DNA of 64,000 nt from Sycobia sp. Sy_11 (Eukaryota > Arthropoda > Insecta > Hymenoptera > Epichrysomallidae), in contig JACCIC010000179.1 in assembly GCA_018907035.1 (NCBI GenBank), positions 642,001 to 706,000 of the forward strand, in the 5' to 3' direction. Under the pieces are notes generated by a model. The model did not search any database, was not told where the DNA came from, and saw nothing but the letters and a program-made list of their open reading frames with translations. Both the position numbers and the translations under genes were made by a program. Below are positions 12,365 to 24,332 of the stretch, piece after piece (position 1 is the first letter of the stretch; every line of letters starts with the position of its first letter).

Positions 12365-14290
12365 CTCATTTTCATTACAAGTATTTTGTTTTATTTTTAA
12401 TAATTGTACTTTTTTAAATACAATATTAAGATATTTTTACGCTGTTTAAAAATCAAAATCAAAAAGTAGATCACAGATTATACAAAAAAGAAATTTAGGT
12501 TTTCCCCCTATAGTCGGGCAGACATTTTATGTGCCGAATATTTATTATCCGAGCTGAGTTGAAAAAAATACCGTAACCTGCCCTAAAAATGAATTTTCAT
12601 GAAGAAAAAAAATGAATAAATATTTAATTAGTGAAAATGAAAAAAATAATATTGCTTTTTCTTTAAACATAATTATATAAAACCCAATCCATTAAATTAC
12701 CCAAGAAAAGAGTAAAACTCGTACTTGCAAACTATGTGTCCGAGTAAAGAGCATACATGCAAATCAAAGCGATTTAAACTCATCCGAGTATCAATGCAAA
12801 GCTAAAAAAACTGAAGCCTATAATCGCGCATCTAATTTTCAAGCAATTAAAAATTGTAATTTTAAAAAAAAATAATGTATTTCATTCGTTATGATATTAT
12901 TATTAATATTCACTTGTTATTTAAGTATGAAACATCTTCTTCGTGCTCCTTGTTAACTTCAAAGGTCACGCATAACTGCGCGGGAAGTGAAAATGACGCG
13001 ACTTCGTTTATGGCTGCTTTATATCATGTCCGCGATGATGATAGCAGCATATCGTGATAATTAAAATAATTTTAATACGATTACTGAGACGGAAATTTTT
13101 CAAATCTCGAGCTTTAGTGTAATCGATCGTCTATGTAAATAATATTTCTCGTTATTTTATCATTTACAGCAATCGAATTGATAATAACTTTTGTTTTTTT
13201 TTGTCACCTCCCGATTACCGATTCCACCTTTTCTTTCTGTCCCAGTATTGTGTACCTTACTTTATCTGATGATGGAGGGTGGCGAAAAAAACGTTTCAGT
13301 TACCCTTAACCGATAGCGGTAATATTTAATGACTGTGATTACACAATGAATCTTTCATGAAGCAAGAGAAAAATCCTATGTACGTTGTTATCTCTTGATT
13401 CTAACTGAGAAGAAAAATTGGCTTTTGCACAAAATCAAAGTAATAGATTTTAGTGTGTGGAGTAAATATTAATTCGCAGATCCACAGGAGAGAAAAAAAC
13501 CTGTCAGGCTTTAAAATAAGTAATATTAATATGAAAAGGTATACAACTTTGTATTAAAATTCTTCAACTTATGCTCGTTAAATTTGCAATATCTCGAGCT
13601 CGCGAAAGTAATTCGAATTCTTGAGAAAATTGTAGATAATCCTTAGCGCTTATTGTTTCATTAAAATAAAATTCTACCCTCGCATTACCGCAGATTTTTC
13701 AAGAATAAAACTGTTAAAAAACAATTTATCGCGCCCTTTAAAAAGTTCCGCGCTGGAAGCCCCGCGTATAACGTCAAAAATCCACGAAATTACAGCGAAG
13801 CGCACTCGGAGGGGGGGGGGGTGGAGCGAGGCTGAGAGGGTGAGGCGACAGGGTCGAGAATGAAGTTTTTCGTTAAACTACCGAGAGGCAAAGAGGACAG
13901 GGGTTGTTGGGGGGGGGAGTGGTGGGGCATCGGACTGTATAATTTATAAAACCACTGGAGAAAAGTTTTAATGGCGGGCGGCGGGCGGTACTGTTCGAAA
14001 AAGTTCAAGAGCTCGCCACTTTGCATGTCGGCCGCAGTCCCTCGTACGAGCCACTAATACAGTCGAACTTCATTCATGATGCTTTGCGCTTCCGTATGCA
14101 CATAAGCACGCCTATGCATATGTATACGAGCCATTGTCCGAAAAGAATCGAATCGCTGCGATTATTACGTAAGCGCCGAATGAGTACTTCGGGCCAAATC
14201 GAGGCGGATGAAGAAAAAGTGTCCAGCATGCCGTTATAATTCCTGAATCTATTACGGCGCGTGACGCAGTCGCTCGCCACATTGCTACGA

Positions 14291-14292
<2 letters not shown>
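11000..14292. other. Gene-free AT-rich stretch
   Basis: AT-rich with homopolymer T and A runs. G runs appear at 13810-13821 and 13909-13918. Nothing recognisable as a gene. Confidence 0.55.
12285..12362. repeat. (TC)n-(TA)n compound microsatellite, 78 bp
   Basis: TC to 12317, then TA, with a direct transition. Confidence 0.95.

Positions 14293-14332
<40 letters not shown>
14293..14332. repeat. (CT)n microsatellite, about 40 bp
   Basis: Uninterrupted CT. Confidence 0.95.
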
Positions 14333-14336
<4 letters not shown>

Positions 14337-15353
14337 CTTCCTCAGCTGCGAGAGGGCCGACGGCGTGCGCGCGGTCTCGTGACGCGTTTTCGCCTATCAA
14401 AAGTTCCGATCGATCGGCTATACGCTGGTCGCTGCCGCGATCGTGCATATTATATAAAAAAGAAAAAAAGCAACGATATAATGCTCGCTCTCTCGCCCAC
14501 TCGCATATATAAATATAATGCACATGTATGGCACAGCTGATCCTTAATCAACGACGCGCGCGCGAGCGCAGCTGAGCGTATATATCTGACTGCGCCATTG
14601 ATTTTAGAAATATAAGTGTATGCTATGTATGTACGTATGTATATATGTATGTATGTATGTGTATATAACCGGATTGAACCGGGCCTCCAATGCGTGCACG
14701 AAGCGCAATTGCCCGTTCGTTTGTCCTTCGTGTATATATGACGTGTGTGTGTATATATATATAGCGCGCTCCCTTTCGCTCTCGTAGAATGCTTATTGAA
14801 AATTAAAGCTCGAGCTGTGCCTTCTTTTTGTTTTTCCTTCCTTGCCCAATGTGTCATCCCCGATCCGACGCTGCCCAAACTTCTTATGCGCGTGTATTTA
14901 TTTGGACGCAATATAATGAACAAACTTGCAGGGTATTATAGGATTTTCTCCAGTCTCTGATACGTATGCAAATCTCGATAAATCTGATTAATTATAGAAA
15001 TTAGTCATTTCTCATAAGAGGTATAGTATAGTATACTCTTGTGCTCAACATTATATAATGAAAATTTATACATTTCGAGAATGAAACCAAAAGTTCTCCA
15101 CTGCGTCTACCGTTTATTAATTTCGGAATGTGAATTTATGTTTTCGAATTTTCATCAAAAGATTTTGAAAGCATTATCCAAATCCACATCGGCTTCTCAC
15201 TAGTCTGTTTTAATTAAGCTTTCTTTCTCTAATCCCAAAGAAACGCGTTTATTTCATTTTTTTCCGCTACGTAGGTTATACAATCATTGCCAACACTGTT
15301 TAGTAATGTTTATGTAAAAAAGGCCATCAAACTATATTAATAAAAAATTAAAC

Positions 15354-15354
<1 letters not shown>
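14333..15354. other. Gene-free stretch
   Basis: Mixed composition, with a TATG repeat near 14630-14665. No gene recognised. Confidence 0.55.
14628..14666. repeat. Imperfect (TATG)n repeat
   Basis: TATG/TACG/TATA tetranucleotides. Confidence 0.75.

Positions 15355-15402
<48 letters not shown>
15355..15402. repeat. (CT)n-(TA)n compound microsatellite
   Basis: CT to 15389, then TA. It lies about 530 bp upstream of the candidate first exon. Confidence 0.95.
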
Positions 15403-15929
15403 GAACTACTTTAGACGTCCGATTAGAGCCTCCACAAACAATTCCCGTACAATACGCACAGGTGTTCGGTAGGCGATGGGGCGCTCGAGCCGAGCGATAT
15501 TCCCTTTACCGATCGCCCCGCCGCTCTCGTCGTCGCTTAGTTCTTCGCGAGGCGAGCTCTATATACACCGTTCTCCATCCCTCGAGCCTTAATGTCGCTT
15601 CGGCCGAGTTCTATCGAATGCGCGAGGCTCGAACGCTCGGCCGAGCCCACCGCGCGTTCACAACGGTTCGCTCGAGTTTGCCAGTGGGAGCTCGCAAGGG
15701 GCTCCGCGGGTTTCCAAAAGAGCAAGCAAGGAACTCGTCGAAGCACCATGGGAAAAACCAATAGATCGGTCCGCAGACACGAATCGATATACGAAATTCG
15801 TCCCTCGAGTAAAGCTCCTACTAGTAGTCGAACTTTAGCGCTTTCGTAAAAAAAAAAAAAAAAAGAAAGAAAAAAAAACTGTCTCGAACACCGCGAGCTT
15901 CTTCGATTTTTTTTTTTTGTCGAATTCTC

Positions 15930-16142
15930 AGTCGACGATTTCGAAATCAGCGACTGCTTTGTGCAAACTCATCGAATTCCTAGCAAAACTCCGCCGACGT
16001 CCTCGAGCACTCGTCCAACTCTTTTTGAGCGCATTCCAAATTTTCACGCGGGCTCGATAGAAATCCTTGAGAAATCATTCGAATTTTTTTTCTCGATAAT
16101 CGCTCGACGTCTACGATACCGTCGGCAGAACAAGTTCAGAAG
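15930..16142 (+). other. Candidate non-coding first exon (Initiator-like start, good 5' splice site)
   Basis: Seen: TCAGTC at 15928-15933 matches the arthropod Initiator, with A at 15930. The following about 210 bases are rich in TCGA/TTCGA words, unlike the surrounding AT-rich intron. The stretch ends at AAG|GTGAGG with GT at 16143. There is no obvious TATA box 30 bp upstream and no DPE. Open frames here are short and unremarkable. It could be a 5'UTR exon of AP-4 or of another transcript, or a chance combination. Confidence 0.25.
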
Positions 16143-17062
16143 GTGAGGCGAGTACTTCCCAGAGGTGTGCAGTGAAATGTGCAATAAAATATCAGTGCGA
16201 TAGGTGTTTATTTCTCGCCCGATGGATTAGTGAATTCGAGAGTGAAATTAGGAAAAAAATAGAAACACTTGCTTAATCGTCACTTGATTAAATATAAATA
16301 TTAAGAACGTAGTTTCAAACATTTCATATAGCGTATTTGACAATACGAAACATTAAGTAATTTAACATTGAAAAAAAGAACAAAAATTTAGTCCAATAAA
16401 GAAATATGATACATTCGAATTTTTCAGTGAAATAACTAGGGTTTTTTAAACAAAAATTAAGTAATTCTAGACTTTTGTAAAAAAATATTTTTCAGGATTT
16501 TTCTATCCATACTATAATGCCAAGCAAAGCGAAAATAATGAAAAATAATCGATTAATAAGTTATAGAATTGTCATTATTATTTTTTTTTTTTTTGGAACA
16601 TTAAAAATCGCAACAATATCTTCTTATTTAGGTTGAAATCTCTTTTCTTAGTGTGTTTGACAATATATGTTGCACGTAAACTTCGTCTGCGCGTTTGTTT
16701 TGACACTGAATTACAAAAGCTCGTAATTCTAGCTTCACCTAACGAATTACGCGAAACTGGCATATCATTAAGGAGCAAAGCTTTTGTATAAAGTATCTTT
16801 TCTCTTTGTTCTTTGATTCCCAGGACTTTTCTAACGTTTTTCTTTCAAAATTTGCCGTCAGAAGCCGGGGATCGGATGAAAAAGCTTATACTGTACAACT
16901 GAGTTGAGTAGCTTTCAACATCTTGTCGACAAATAAATTATTCGGAACGGAACACCATTCTGCACGTTGAAGCTTAATTTGCGATTTCAACCAGAGCATT
17001 ACAATGCAAGATTAAGATATCGCTTCAATGACTGAAGAATATGACCTCCTGCACTATAAAAA

Positions 17063-17065
<3 letters not shown>

Positions 17066-17115
<50 letters not shown>
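17066..17115. repeat. (TA)n microsatellite, about 50 bp
   Basis: Uninterrupted TA. Confidence 0.95.
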
Positions 17116-17118
<3 letters not shown>

Positions 17119-17342
17119 GAAACGGATGATAAGCTACATAAGATCTTTGACCCGCGAGAAGGGAGGGGAGCTCTGGCGAGGGAATAATAATTCGATTGCG
17201 CGCCCCAAAAATCATATCCTGGCCCTCGCAGGCACGCGATCTCCCGTCCCACATAAATTAATGCACGTATGCGCGCGAGCGCACAGATTTTATAAGCCGT
17301 AATATACCGCTACCTGTGCATGTCAATAAATGCACGCTAATA

Positions 17343-17352
17343 TGTGTGTGTG

Positions 17353-17405
<53 letters not shown>
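17343..17405. repeat. (GT)n-(TA)n compound microsatellite
   Basis: GT to 17353, a short TATACA bridge, then TA. Confidence 0.9.
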
Positions 17406-17408
<3 letters not shown>

Positions 17409-18862
17409 CACACAGACTGATCATATCGCGATTGTAGGAGGAATACGGTGAAAGCGTGGCACTGCCGGGCCCCGTCTTCCATTTTGTGTCCTGATGTATG
17501 TATACACGTATGCATGTGGGTGTGCAGAGGCGCACGCGCTTTTGCAACGGGGACTCGAGAGATTATTTCGTACACTCCCGCCGCATTGGGTCTGAATAAA
17601 TGAACGAGTTCGCCGTTTTCTCCACCTCGATATGGCGTGTATTCGGTTCACGATGCGCAGAGCGTGCTTTATATATATAATATTATGTGGCCTCTCTATT
17701 TCTCCGCGGCTGTGCTCTCTTTGATAAAAGTTACGATTAGCAGTTTATATATATATATATAAAGAAGGTATGGCCAAGACATTTGGGCGATTGATTTGGT
17801 TCAGATCGAGAAACTTAAGGTCCTGATTACGTTCAAATTGAGCACAGCACCGCACCTAACGTTCTCATATTGATAATAGTTTTCTGCTTGGAAATTGGTA
17901 TTTTTTTCCCATTTAAAATGCATGTATGCGTTGATTGAAAAAATTAATTTCCATATATACATTCACTAATTTTAGCGCTAGATTCGATGAAAGAATGCTA
18001 TTGGAAGCCAAATCGATCCAATTAATATATCTTCGAGAACATAAAAGTTTTTGGTCACTGTCGACTGACGTTCCGTTAGATTTACACGCTTTGGCATAAT
18101 TAGTGAAATAAATGCCGGCACCTGCAAAATCTCCTTATCTTTGCGATCATAGGCGCATTAGAAGATCATTATTTGAACTGCCTTGAACATTATTTGATCA
18201 TCGATAGCACTGTCGAAAGTAAGGATTTCCGTTAAATCTTGAAGACTACCTTGGCGTATCCAGTTTCATTAAGCGCTGAGTAACTATTGTTATATGGAAA
18301 AAAGGATAGCTTATCATCGGTGTTGAGACGGGACAGGCGCTAGATCTTGCAATTACCCAGAGCTCATTGTTAATGTATTTAGAGCTACATCAATCTGAAT
18401 CCAATACGTCGCCCGAATGTCGTACGATCTCCGCTGCTTTTAAATTAATAATACGATTTTTGTATACTATATATGATCCCTTTCGTCGTACGATCGATCC
18501 CAATTCGGCGCACAACGTTAAAATCGACGTTTATACTATCCCGGCAGAAATTCGAGCTCGGATCGCCGAATCCCACCGATGTATAAATAGCAAACCATGA
18601 GACTACCGCGCAATTACAGCTTTCAACCCCTCCCCCCGCCCCTTGTGAATCACTGAAATATAAATGAAAATATCCGATTCTTTCTCCTTCTTTATTTCCT
18701 TTTTTTTCTTCGCATTAATAGGGGAGTCGGGGATGGGATGGTGGGGGAAATCAATCGGAACGCGGTCCTCGGTCGGGTACGTGTACGGTCGAACGTCGAA
18801 AATGTGCGATCGACGTGTGCGCGCATCCATAATCGGCCCGTGCACGGGATTGGGAGTGCGTG

Positions 18863-18877
18863 CCCCCCCCCCCCCCC
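18863..18877. repeat. Poly-C tract of 15
   Basis: Uninterrupted C15; similar runs occur near 7440, 22800, 27967, 30740 and 58281. Run lengths may be affected by sequencing error. Confidence 0.85.
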
Positions 18878-19019
18878 AGTGTCCGAGAGTATGGGCAATT
18901 GCGTGCCGAGAGACAGACTTATCATCGCTTTAATATTTCAATGCCGATGCCCCGTTGCGTGATATCAATATATTTCCTTATATATCTACGTGGCGTGCGA
19001 CCCCCATAGCCCCCATACA

Positions 19020-19022
<3 letters not shown>

Positions 19023-19087
<65 letters not shown>
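19023..19087. repeat. (CT)n-(TA)n compound microsatellite, 65 bp
   Basis: CT to 19067, then TA. Confidence 0.95.
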
Positions 19088-20469
19088 TGTACCAACTGCA
19101 TTCCAACGAAACAGATTTAATATATGGTGTAGCAAAATTTTGATTATCTAATAATTATTAAGCATATAGGAAAAAATTGCAGAAAAACTACATAATAATG
19201 CAATGATGGATTAAAGTAATTTTTAAAGCATTGAGATTATACAAAACATTATCAAAGATTTCCTCGTCAAACATATTTATGTCTTTCGGTAAATAAGAAA
19301 TTAGGTAAAAATTTGTCGCGTGCAACACACTGGGTTCGATTGCCATTGTAAAACTTCAAGTTAGAAACGCCATTCTGTAGCAGCTGGCATAAACTTTGAA
19401 AATACTGTAAAATATAGTAACGTATTTTATTTTGACTGCTGTCCTTCCTTACATTATAGGTATATATGTACATATGAGACTGCGAGCTTCTACCACCGAA
19501 GACAAAAACAAGTATTGACAAACATTTCTAGGAACTAAACACCACGCGTTCGTTAGATATCTACTTACATACCAAAGCGCGGATATGACAAATACCATAT
19601 AAAGAACGTAATAGACTGGCAGTTAAACAAAAGGATATTTTACTACATTATAATTAGTATACTTCTAATTAAATTTGTAATGGTCTGCAGAAATTCATTA
19701 TATGAAATATCGCTTTATGTCTCTAAGTTTATCGCTATTTTTGAATATAATACATTACATACTAAATTAATCATAAAAATTTTTCTGCTCGTAGTAGAAG
19801 TTTTATACATATATAAACTCCTCGATTAATCGATCATTGGCGTAAAAATAGTCATTTCTGAAAATTTCCCGACGAGTACACACGACCTTCTATTCGCCCC
19901 GATCACTTCGACAGCGACCGCTAATTTGCTTTACCGACCGACCAGAGTCAATATTATGTACAGCACCAGTTGTCTGCCCCCCTTCCCTCCTCCATCGCCA
20001 CAAAAGCTCGCATCGTCACTCGTCACAAAAATATTTCATCGCCCGGTTTCGACACGATGAAAGAATTAATATTCCATCGGCGAGAATTATGTTATTGATC
20101 CTCCAGTCACAATAATAATTTACCCTCGCTTTCAACGACCGTGCGTGAACTAGCCGAGGGCGGGCGGGGGGGGGGCATTGCTCAACAATCAATCCGATCA
20201 GCCATAGAGCGCGGATTGCGCGATGCAAATCGCTCGTCGAAAGACAGGCATAAAGAGAGAGGGAGCGAGAAAGAGTGCGATCGCGGGAATACACTCGCGC
20301 GGTCTGGAGATCTGTAATCGTGACCGTCAATATACACACGTAAATGTACTTAATTGTTGCGTATATTTTATATATATATATATTGTATGAAAAAGCACGA
20401 GGCTTTCCGCTGACAGTTTATCGCCTTCGCTTTTTCTTCCACTGACTATGTATTTGCGCGCGTGTTTAT

Positions 20470-20471
<2 letters not shown>

Positions 20472-20522
<51 letters not shown>
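20472..20522. repeat. (TA)n microsatellite, about 51 bp
   Basis: Uninterrupted TA. Confidence 0.95.
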
Positions 20523-20525
<3 letters not shown>

Positions 20526-21032
20526 CAATGGAACAGGCGCGGGTGGCAAGAAGATGGACGCGCACTCGCGGGAGTACGTTATATATACAGTCGCGCGTTG
20601 AAACAATAATAAACGTGCGACGTTAGAGCCTTTTCTTCCATTCTATTCCTCCCTCCCTTTTCCTCCACCCTCTCTCTCTCTCCCCCCCTCCGTCTGTTTT
20701 TCTCGCTGCATATACAGCGGCTCGTGCGGCCTAAATGGGCGCGCGACGAGTGACATTAACATCGGACGAATTGCGAAACGTGACCGGAGCATTCAGCTGT
20801 CGACGAATGTCACGTTCCTCGCGCTCGCTCGCGGGTGGTTGAAGGAATGGCGGTTCGGAGCTGAGTGGGGGGGGTGGGGGGGTTGGTAGATCCGCGCGCG
20901 TATTCAATTTCCTTAAAAGCATTGTTACAGGCGCGACGCGGGCCATTATACGCGTTCTTTTGGCCGGCTCCCTGTCGGCGGTACTCTCGCCCGAACGTAT
21001 CAGTACATAAATCAAATAAGGTAAAACTCCCT

Positions 21033-21036
<4 letters not shown>

Positions 21037-21075
<39 letters not shown>
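21037..21075. repeat. (TA)n microsatellite, about 39 bp
   Basis: TA followed by CATACA units. Confidence 0.9.
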
Positions 21076-21080
<5 letters not shown>

Positions 21081-21182
21081 GCATACATACATACATGCAG
21101 AAAGGCAGACGATTTCTGCAGAGGTGGCATGCTTTAAAACATCGTTTGCGTTACGAATTTTTTGAACTTTATTAATTTTTAA

Positions 21183-21185
<3 letters not shown>

Positions 21186-21236
<51 letters not shown>
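21186..21236. repeat. (TA)n microsatellite, about 51 bp
   Basis: Uninterrupted TA, 110 bp after the previous TA tract. Confidence 0.95.
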
Positions 21237-21237
<1 letters not shown>

Positions 21238-21918
21238 TATCAGGCAAAGGATAATGTGAATAGCTCCATTGTCGGATAATACTCCTGTACGTTCTTTGAC
21301 TTACTCTTTATCTATATAAATATACTTGATTCTCACACTCTAAATTCGGGTAGTGCTAATATGAATTTATTGAGCTAAAATAATTACTATACTTATAATT
21401 TAATTTAATTTAGGCCGTCATGTGCGCTTATCTATTAGTAATTTTTCAAGTTTTCTTATGCCAGCCTGAAAAGGCCACTTTACAATGCCCATCAAACGCT
21501 TCAGCAATGAATAATTCCTAATGTCGTTTTCGTCACGTTCGATGGCCATCCATTATATCCTTGAGCGCGAGAGGGAAAAGACACCGCTGTAAACTAGACG
21601 TCGAGTATGTCACCGGCTTTGCGGCCGCCACGGTTAAAGCATCGGCCAGAAGGAAATAGAGAGGAACGGCGAGTACGCGCGAGGGGAGTGCGAGAAACTG
21701 GGAGTAATACCCTCCCTCCAACGCCCTCCTTCCCTCCCCCCGTCTCCTCTGGCTGTCGCGAGCTCTGTCGTCTTCGATTTGGCGCTCGGCGCGTTTCGGC
21801 GCCTCTTTGATCTATACACGAGGATGGCGCAGCGGATATAGAGCTGGCGCTGAATAACGGAGGTAGGGGTGTCTCGAAAAAATGCGGTCGGATATGAAGG
21901 GAAAACTGCTGGCGAGTG

Positions 21919-21919
<1 letters not shown>

Positions 21920-21964
<45 letters not shown>
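21920..21964. repeat. (GA)n microsatellite, about 45 bp
   Basis: Uninterrupted AG. Confidence 0.95.
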
Positions 21965-21966
<2 letters not shown>

Positions 21967-22325
21967 GCGCGAAATGGGAAGTATTTGTGACCACAGCGCA
22001 CGTTGCACGATTAATTTTCGCAATACTTTCCGGCGTATCTCTTTTATGCCCCCCTCTCTCCCGCACGTTCCCCTACCAATGTCCGACAGTATAAACTATA
22101 CCAGGCTCGGTGTTCTGTGGAAGCGCCCGCGCGGGCGAGCCGAAAAATTGGCCGCGCATCCCCACCACCACCCCCATCCCCTCGCCCGCGGGAAATTGCC
22201 ACGAAATACGCTCGCGGGCGTGCGTACTGTACGTGTATGTTTATATATATATATATACAAGTATATTTACTCATGTGCGTGGTCACGACCGTGCGCAGAT
22301 GGCTGCCTCTCTTTTTCGTTATCTA

Positions 22326-22329
<4 letters not shown>

Positions 22330-22377
<48 letters not shown>
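22330..22377. repeat. (TA)n microsatellite, about 48 bp
   Basis: Uninterrupted AT. Confidence 0.95.
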
Positions 22378-22378
<1 letters not shown>

Positions 22379-22479
22379 GTGCATGCGGGAGGTTAATTTA
22401 TCATTGCTCCGTCGGGGTGTATAGAGGGGGTGGGGTGCGTTGCGTGCGCACGGATTATGCCTTGAGGTTATAATGGCGC

Positions 22480-22481
<2 letters not shown>

Positions 22482-22529
<48 letters not shown>
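22482..22529. repeat. (TA)n microsatellite, about 48 bp
   Basis: Uninterrupted TA, next to the GC-rich hairpin at 22544. Confidence 0.95.
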
Positions 22530-22532
<3 letters not shown>

Positions 22533-22543
22533 TGATTGTATAT

Positions 22544-22571
22544 ACCCACCCCCTTGCCGCAGGGGGTGGGT
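22544..22571. repeat. GC-rich hairpin, 11-bp perfect stem with 6-nt loop
   Basis: ACCCACCCCCT at 22544-22554 pairs perfectly with 22561-22571 around loop TGCCGC. It directly follows the (TA)n tract ending at 22529. Function unknown. Confidence 0.8.
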
Positions 22572-23378
22572 GATAAAGAGTAGCGTTTGATGCCGGCTCG
22601 CACCGGAGGCGGCGCGCTTTTCTCCGCGCAGCGCGTTGCCCCGTTGATGGGAAATCAAAGAGAGACGGACTTGTCGGCCAGGGGGGGGGGTAAAGGGGTT
22701 GGTTTCATACACCAGCCGCAGGCGCGATAAATTCACGTTGCAAAACGCGGCTTTGGCCGTTTTTAATTGGCGGGGGGAGGGGTGCGCGGCGTTGCGTGCC
22801 CCCCCCCCCCACGATATCGGCGCGGCTGCGCTCGGCAAAAGAACCTGTCGCGTCGCATATATGTGTGCATTTGTGTATTGTGTATGTGCGAGCACGCCCA
22901 CGCAGCGCTTATGTGCGTTTATAAAATGCATACTTTAATTTTAAAACGTTTCAGAAACTGATGATGTCGGCGAGTTAATGACCCAGGAAATTTCTCATGT
23001 TTTATGATCATCGGTTTTGGTTGTAAAATTTCTGCATCATTAACGTCTATCTACGGGAGTTTGTTTTTTACTTTTTTTTTCGGTGCGTGTAGCACGCGCC
23101 TACACGCGCGTGTGTGTATATATAGTTCTCGTTACATGGTGGCTAGTAAAGTTCGTTTTTTACTTCGGAAATTACAAAATTTACCATCAATTCCTACAAA
23201 TATATACATAGATTATTATAATTTTTGAAAAATTCCAAATAAGCTGGATTATCTTCCCATTGAAAGCTTGTCCCGAGAGACGAACATGTTTTTATTAATA
23301 TAAAGATCATTGATAAATCAACGCAAAATAGTTACGATTAACAGAATTTTCGCTAAACACTTGGTGAAACATGTTTGA

Positions 23379-23635
23379 ATATTATATAAATATTAAAATA
23401 GACACTTGGTTAGTTTCACAAAATTATTTTATTTAATCGACAGCTGTTTCGGCGGTTAAGCCATTTTCAAGATCTTATACAGATCTGTATAAGATCTTGT
23501 ATTGTATCTGTATATGTATCTTATACAGATGTGTATAAGATCTTGAAAATGGCTTAACCGTCCGAAACAGCTGTCGATTAAATAAAATAATTTTGTGAAA
23601 CTAACCAAGTGTCTATTTTAATATTTATATAATAT
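23379..23635. mobile_element. Foldback (inverted-repeat) element with about 117-bp arms and a 22-nt spacer
   Basis: Seen: the left arm at 23379-23495 is the reverse complement of the right arm at 23518-23635, except for one inserted T in the right arm (CCGTCC against CCGCC) and one substitution near the centre. The spacer is 23496-23517. Each arm contains CAGCTG (23441-23446 and 23568-23573) next to a GAAAC motif. The boundaries lie in AT-rich DNA and I saw no convincing target-site duplication. There is no coding capacity. Such near-identity implies a recent origin or gene conversion. It is plausibly a MITE-like or retroelement-derived foldback; the class is not settled. Confidence 0.75.
23468..23499. 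repeat. Perfect 32-bp palindrome inside the foldback
   Basis: The 32 bases are exactly self-complementary about a central AGATCT. A second, slightly imperfect copy of the same palindrome forms the inner end of the right arm (23518-23549), so the centre of the foldback can fold in more than one way. Confidence 0.9.
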
Positions 23636-24332
23636 GCAAAATAGTTGATTAGATAATAAAGAACACGTTGATTCAATAATATGTTAAGATTTTTGATCCA
23701 CTAACAATTTATCGATTTTCAATTTCATTTATTTACCAACTTCTTGATGATTTGAAGGGAACGATGCTTATGGTCCCTGTAAAGACAAAATGGTATAAAA
23801 GTAATCATTCATAGTATTTGAAATTCATAATTTTATAATCGAGTCGTCAATTTCGGTCGAACCTTGAACAAATATGTATTTGACAATTTTCAATTATTGT
23901 TGTTTAGCATATTAAGAAATTAGTGAAACTATTATAACTTACTAGTTTTATAGAATTTCATCTTGATAAAGGACGATATAGATTCTTTTAATCGTAAACA
24001 AATTTGATGATTTTTAGACATTATATATATGTATATATATATACGATTATATTTCGACAATTCGTTTATTTATTCATATAACTCGCATATTTGCCTCTGA
24101 ATGGTACTTTACACTTTATCCCGATGTTCATGCTGATCATTGACTACCGATCGTTGTTTCGTCTTAAATATCACAAGGCAACTAAGTATAAAACTGAGAT
24201 CCTCGATTATCTCGGGCATTCCCAATTTCTACCCCTCGATGCTTTCTCGCTAAAATATCGATGTATTTGCAGTAATTTCAAACAATTATTAGCGCGCATT
24301 ATAATTGTCTCAGGCCGAAGAAGGAAAAAAGC
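23636..24332. other. Intronic AT-rich sequence before the AP-4 exon
   Basis: AT-rich with no repeat arrays beyond a short TA run at 24024-24043. The frame open from 24091 into the exon is intronic until 24368. Confidence 0.6.

Larger units (their letters stand above)
16143..18862. other. Gene-free AT-rich stretch
   Basis: AT-rich sequence with two TA tracts. No exon or RNA gene seen. Confidence 0.55.
19088..23378. other. Repeat-dense gene-free stretch
   Basis: AT-rich to 19850, then mixed. It carries five TA tracts, one GA tract, several G and C runs and the hairpin at 22544. No gene recognised. Confidence 0.55.

Noticed and set aside
19332..19342. GGTTCGATTGC, resembling a tRNA B box
   Set aside because: No A box at the right distance upstream and no cloverleaf pairing around it.
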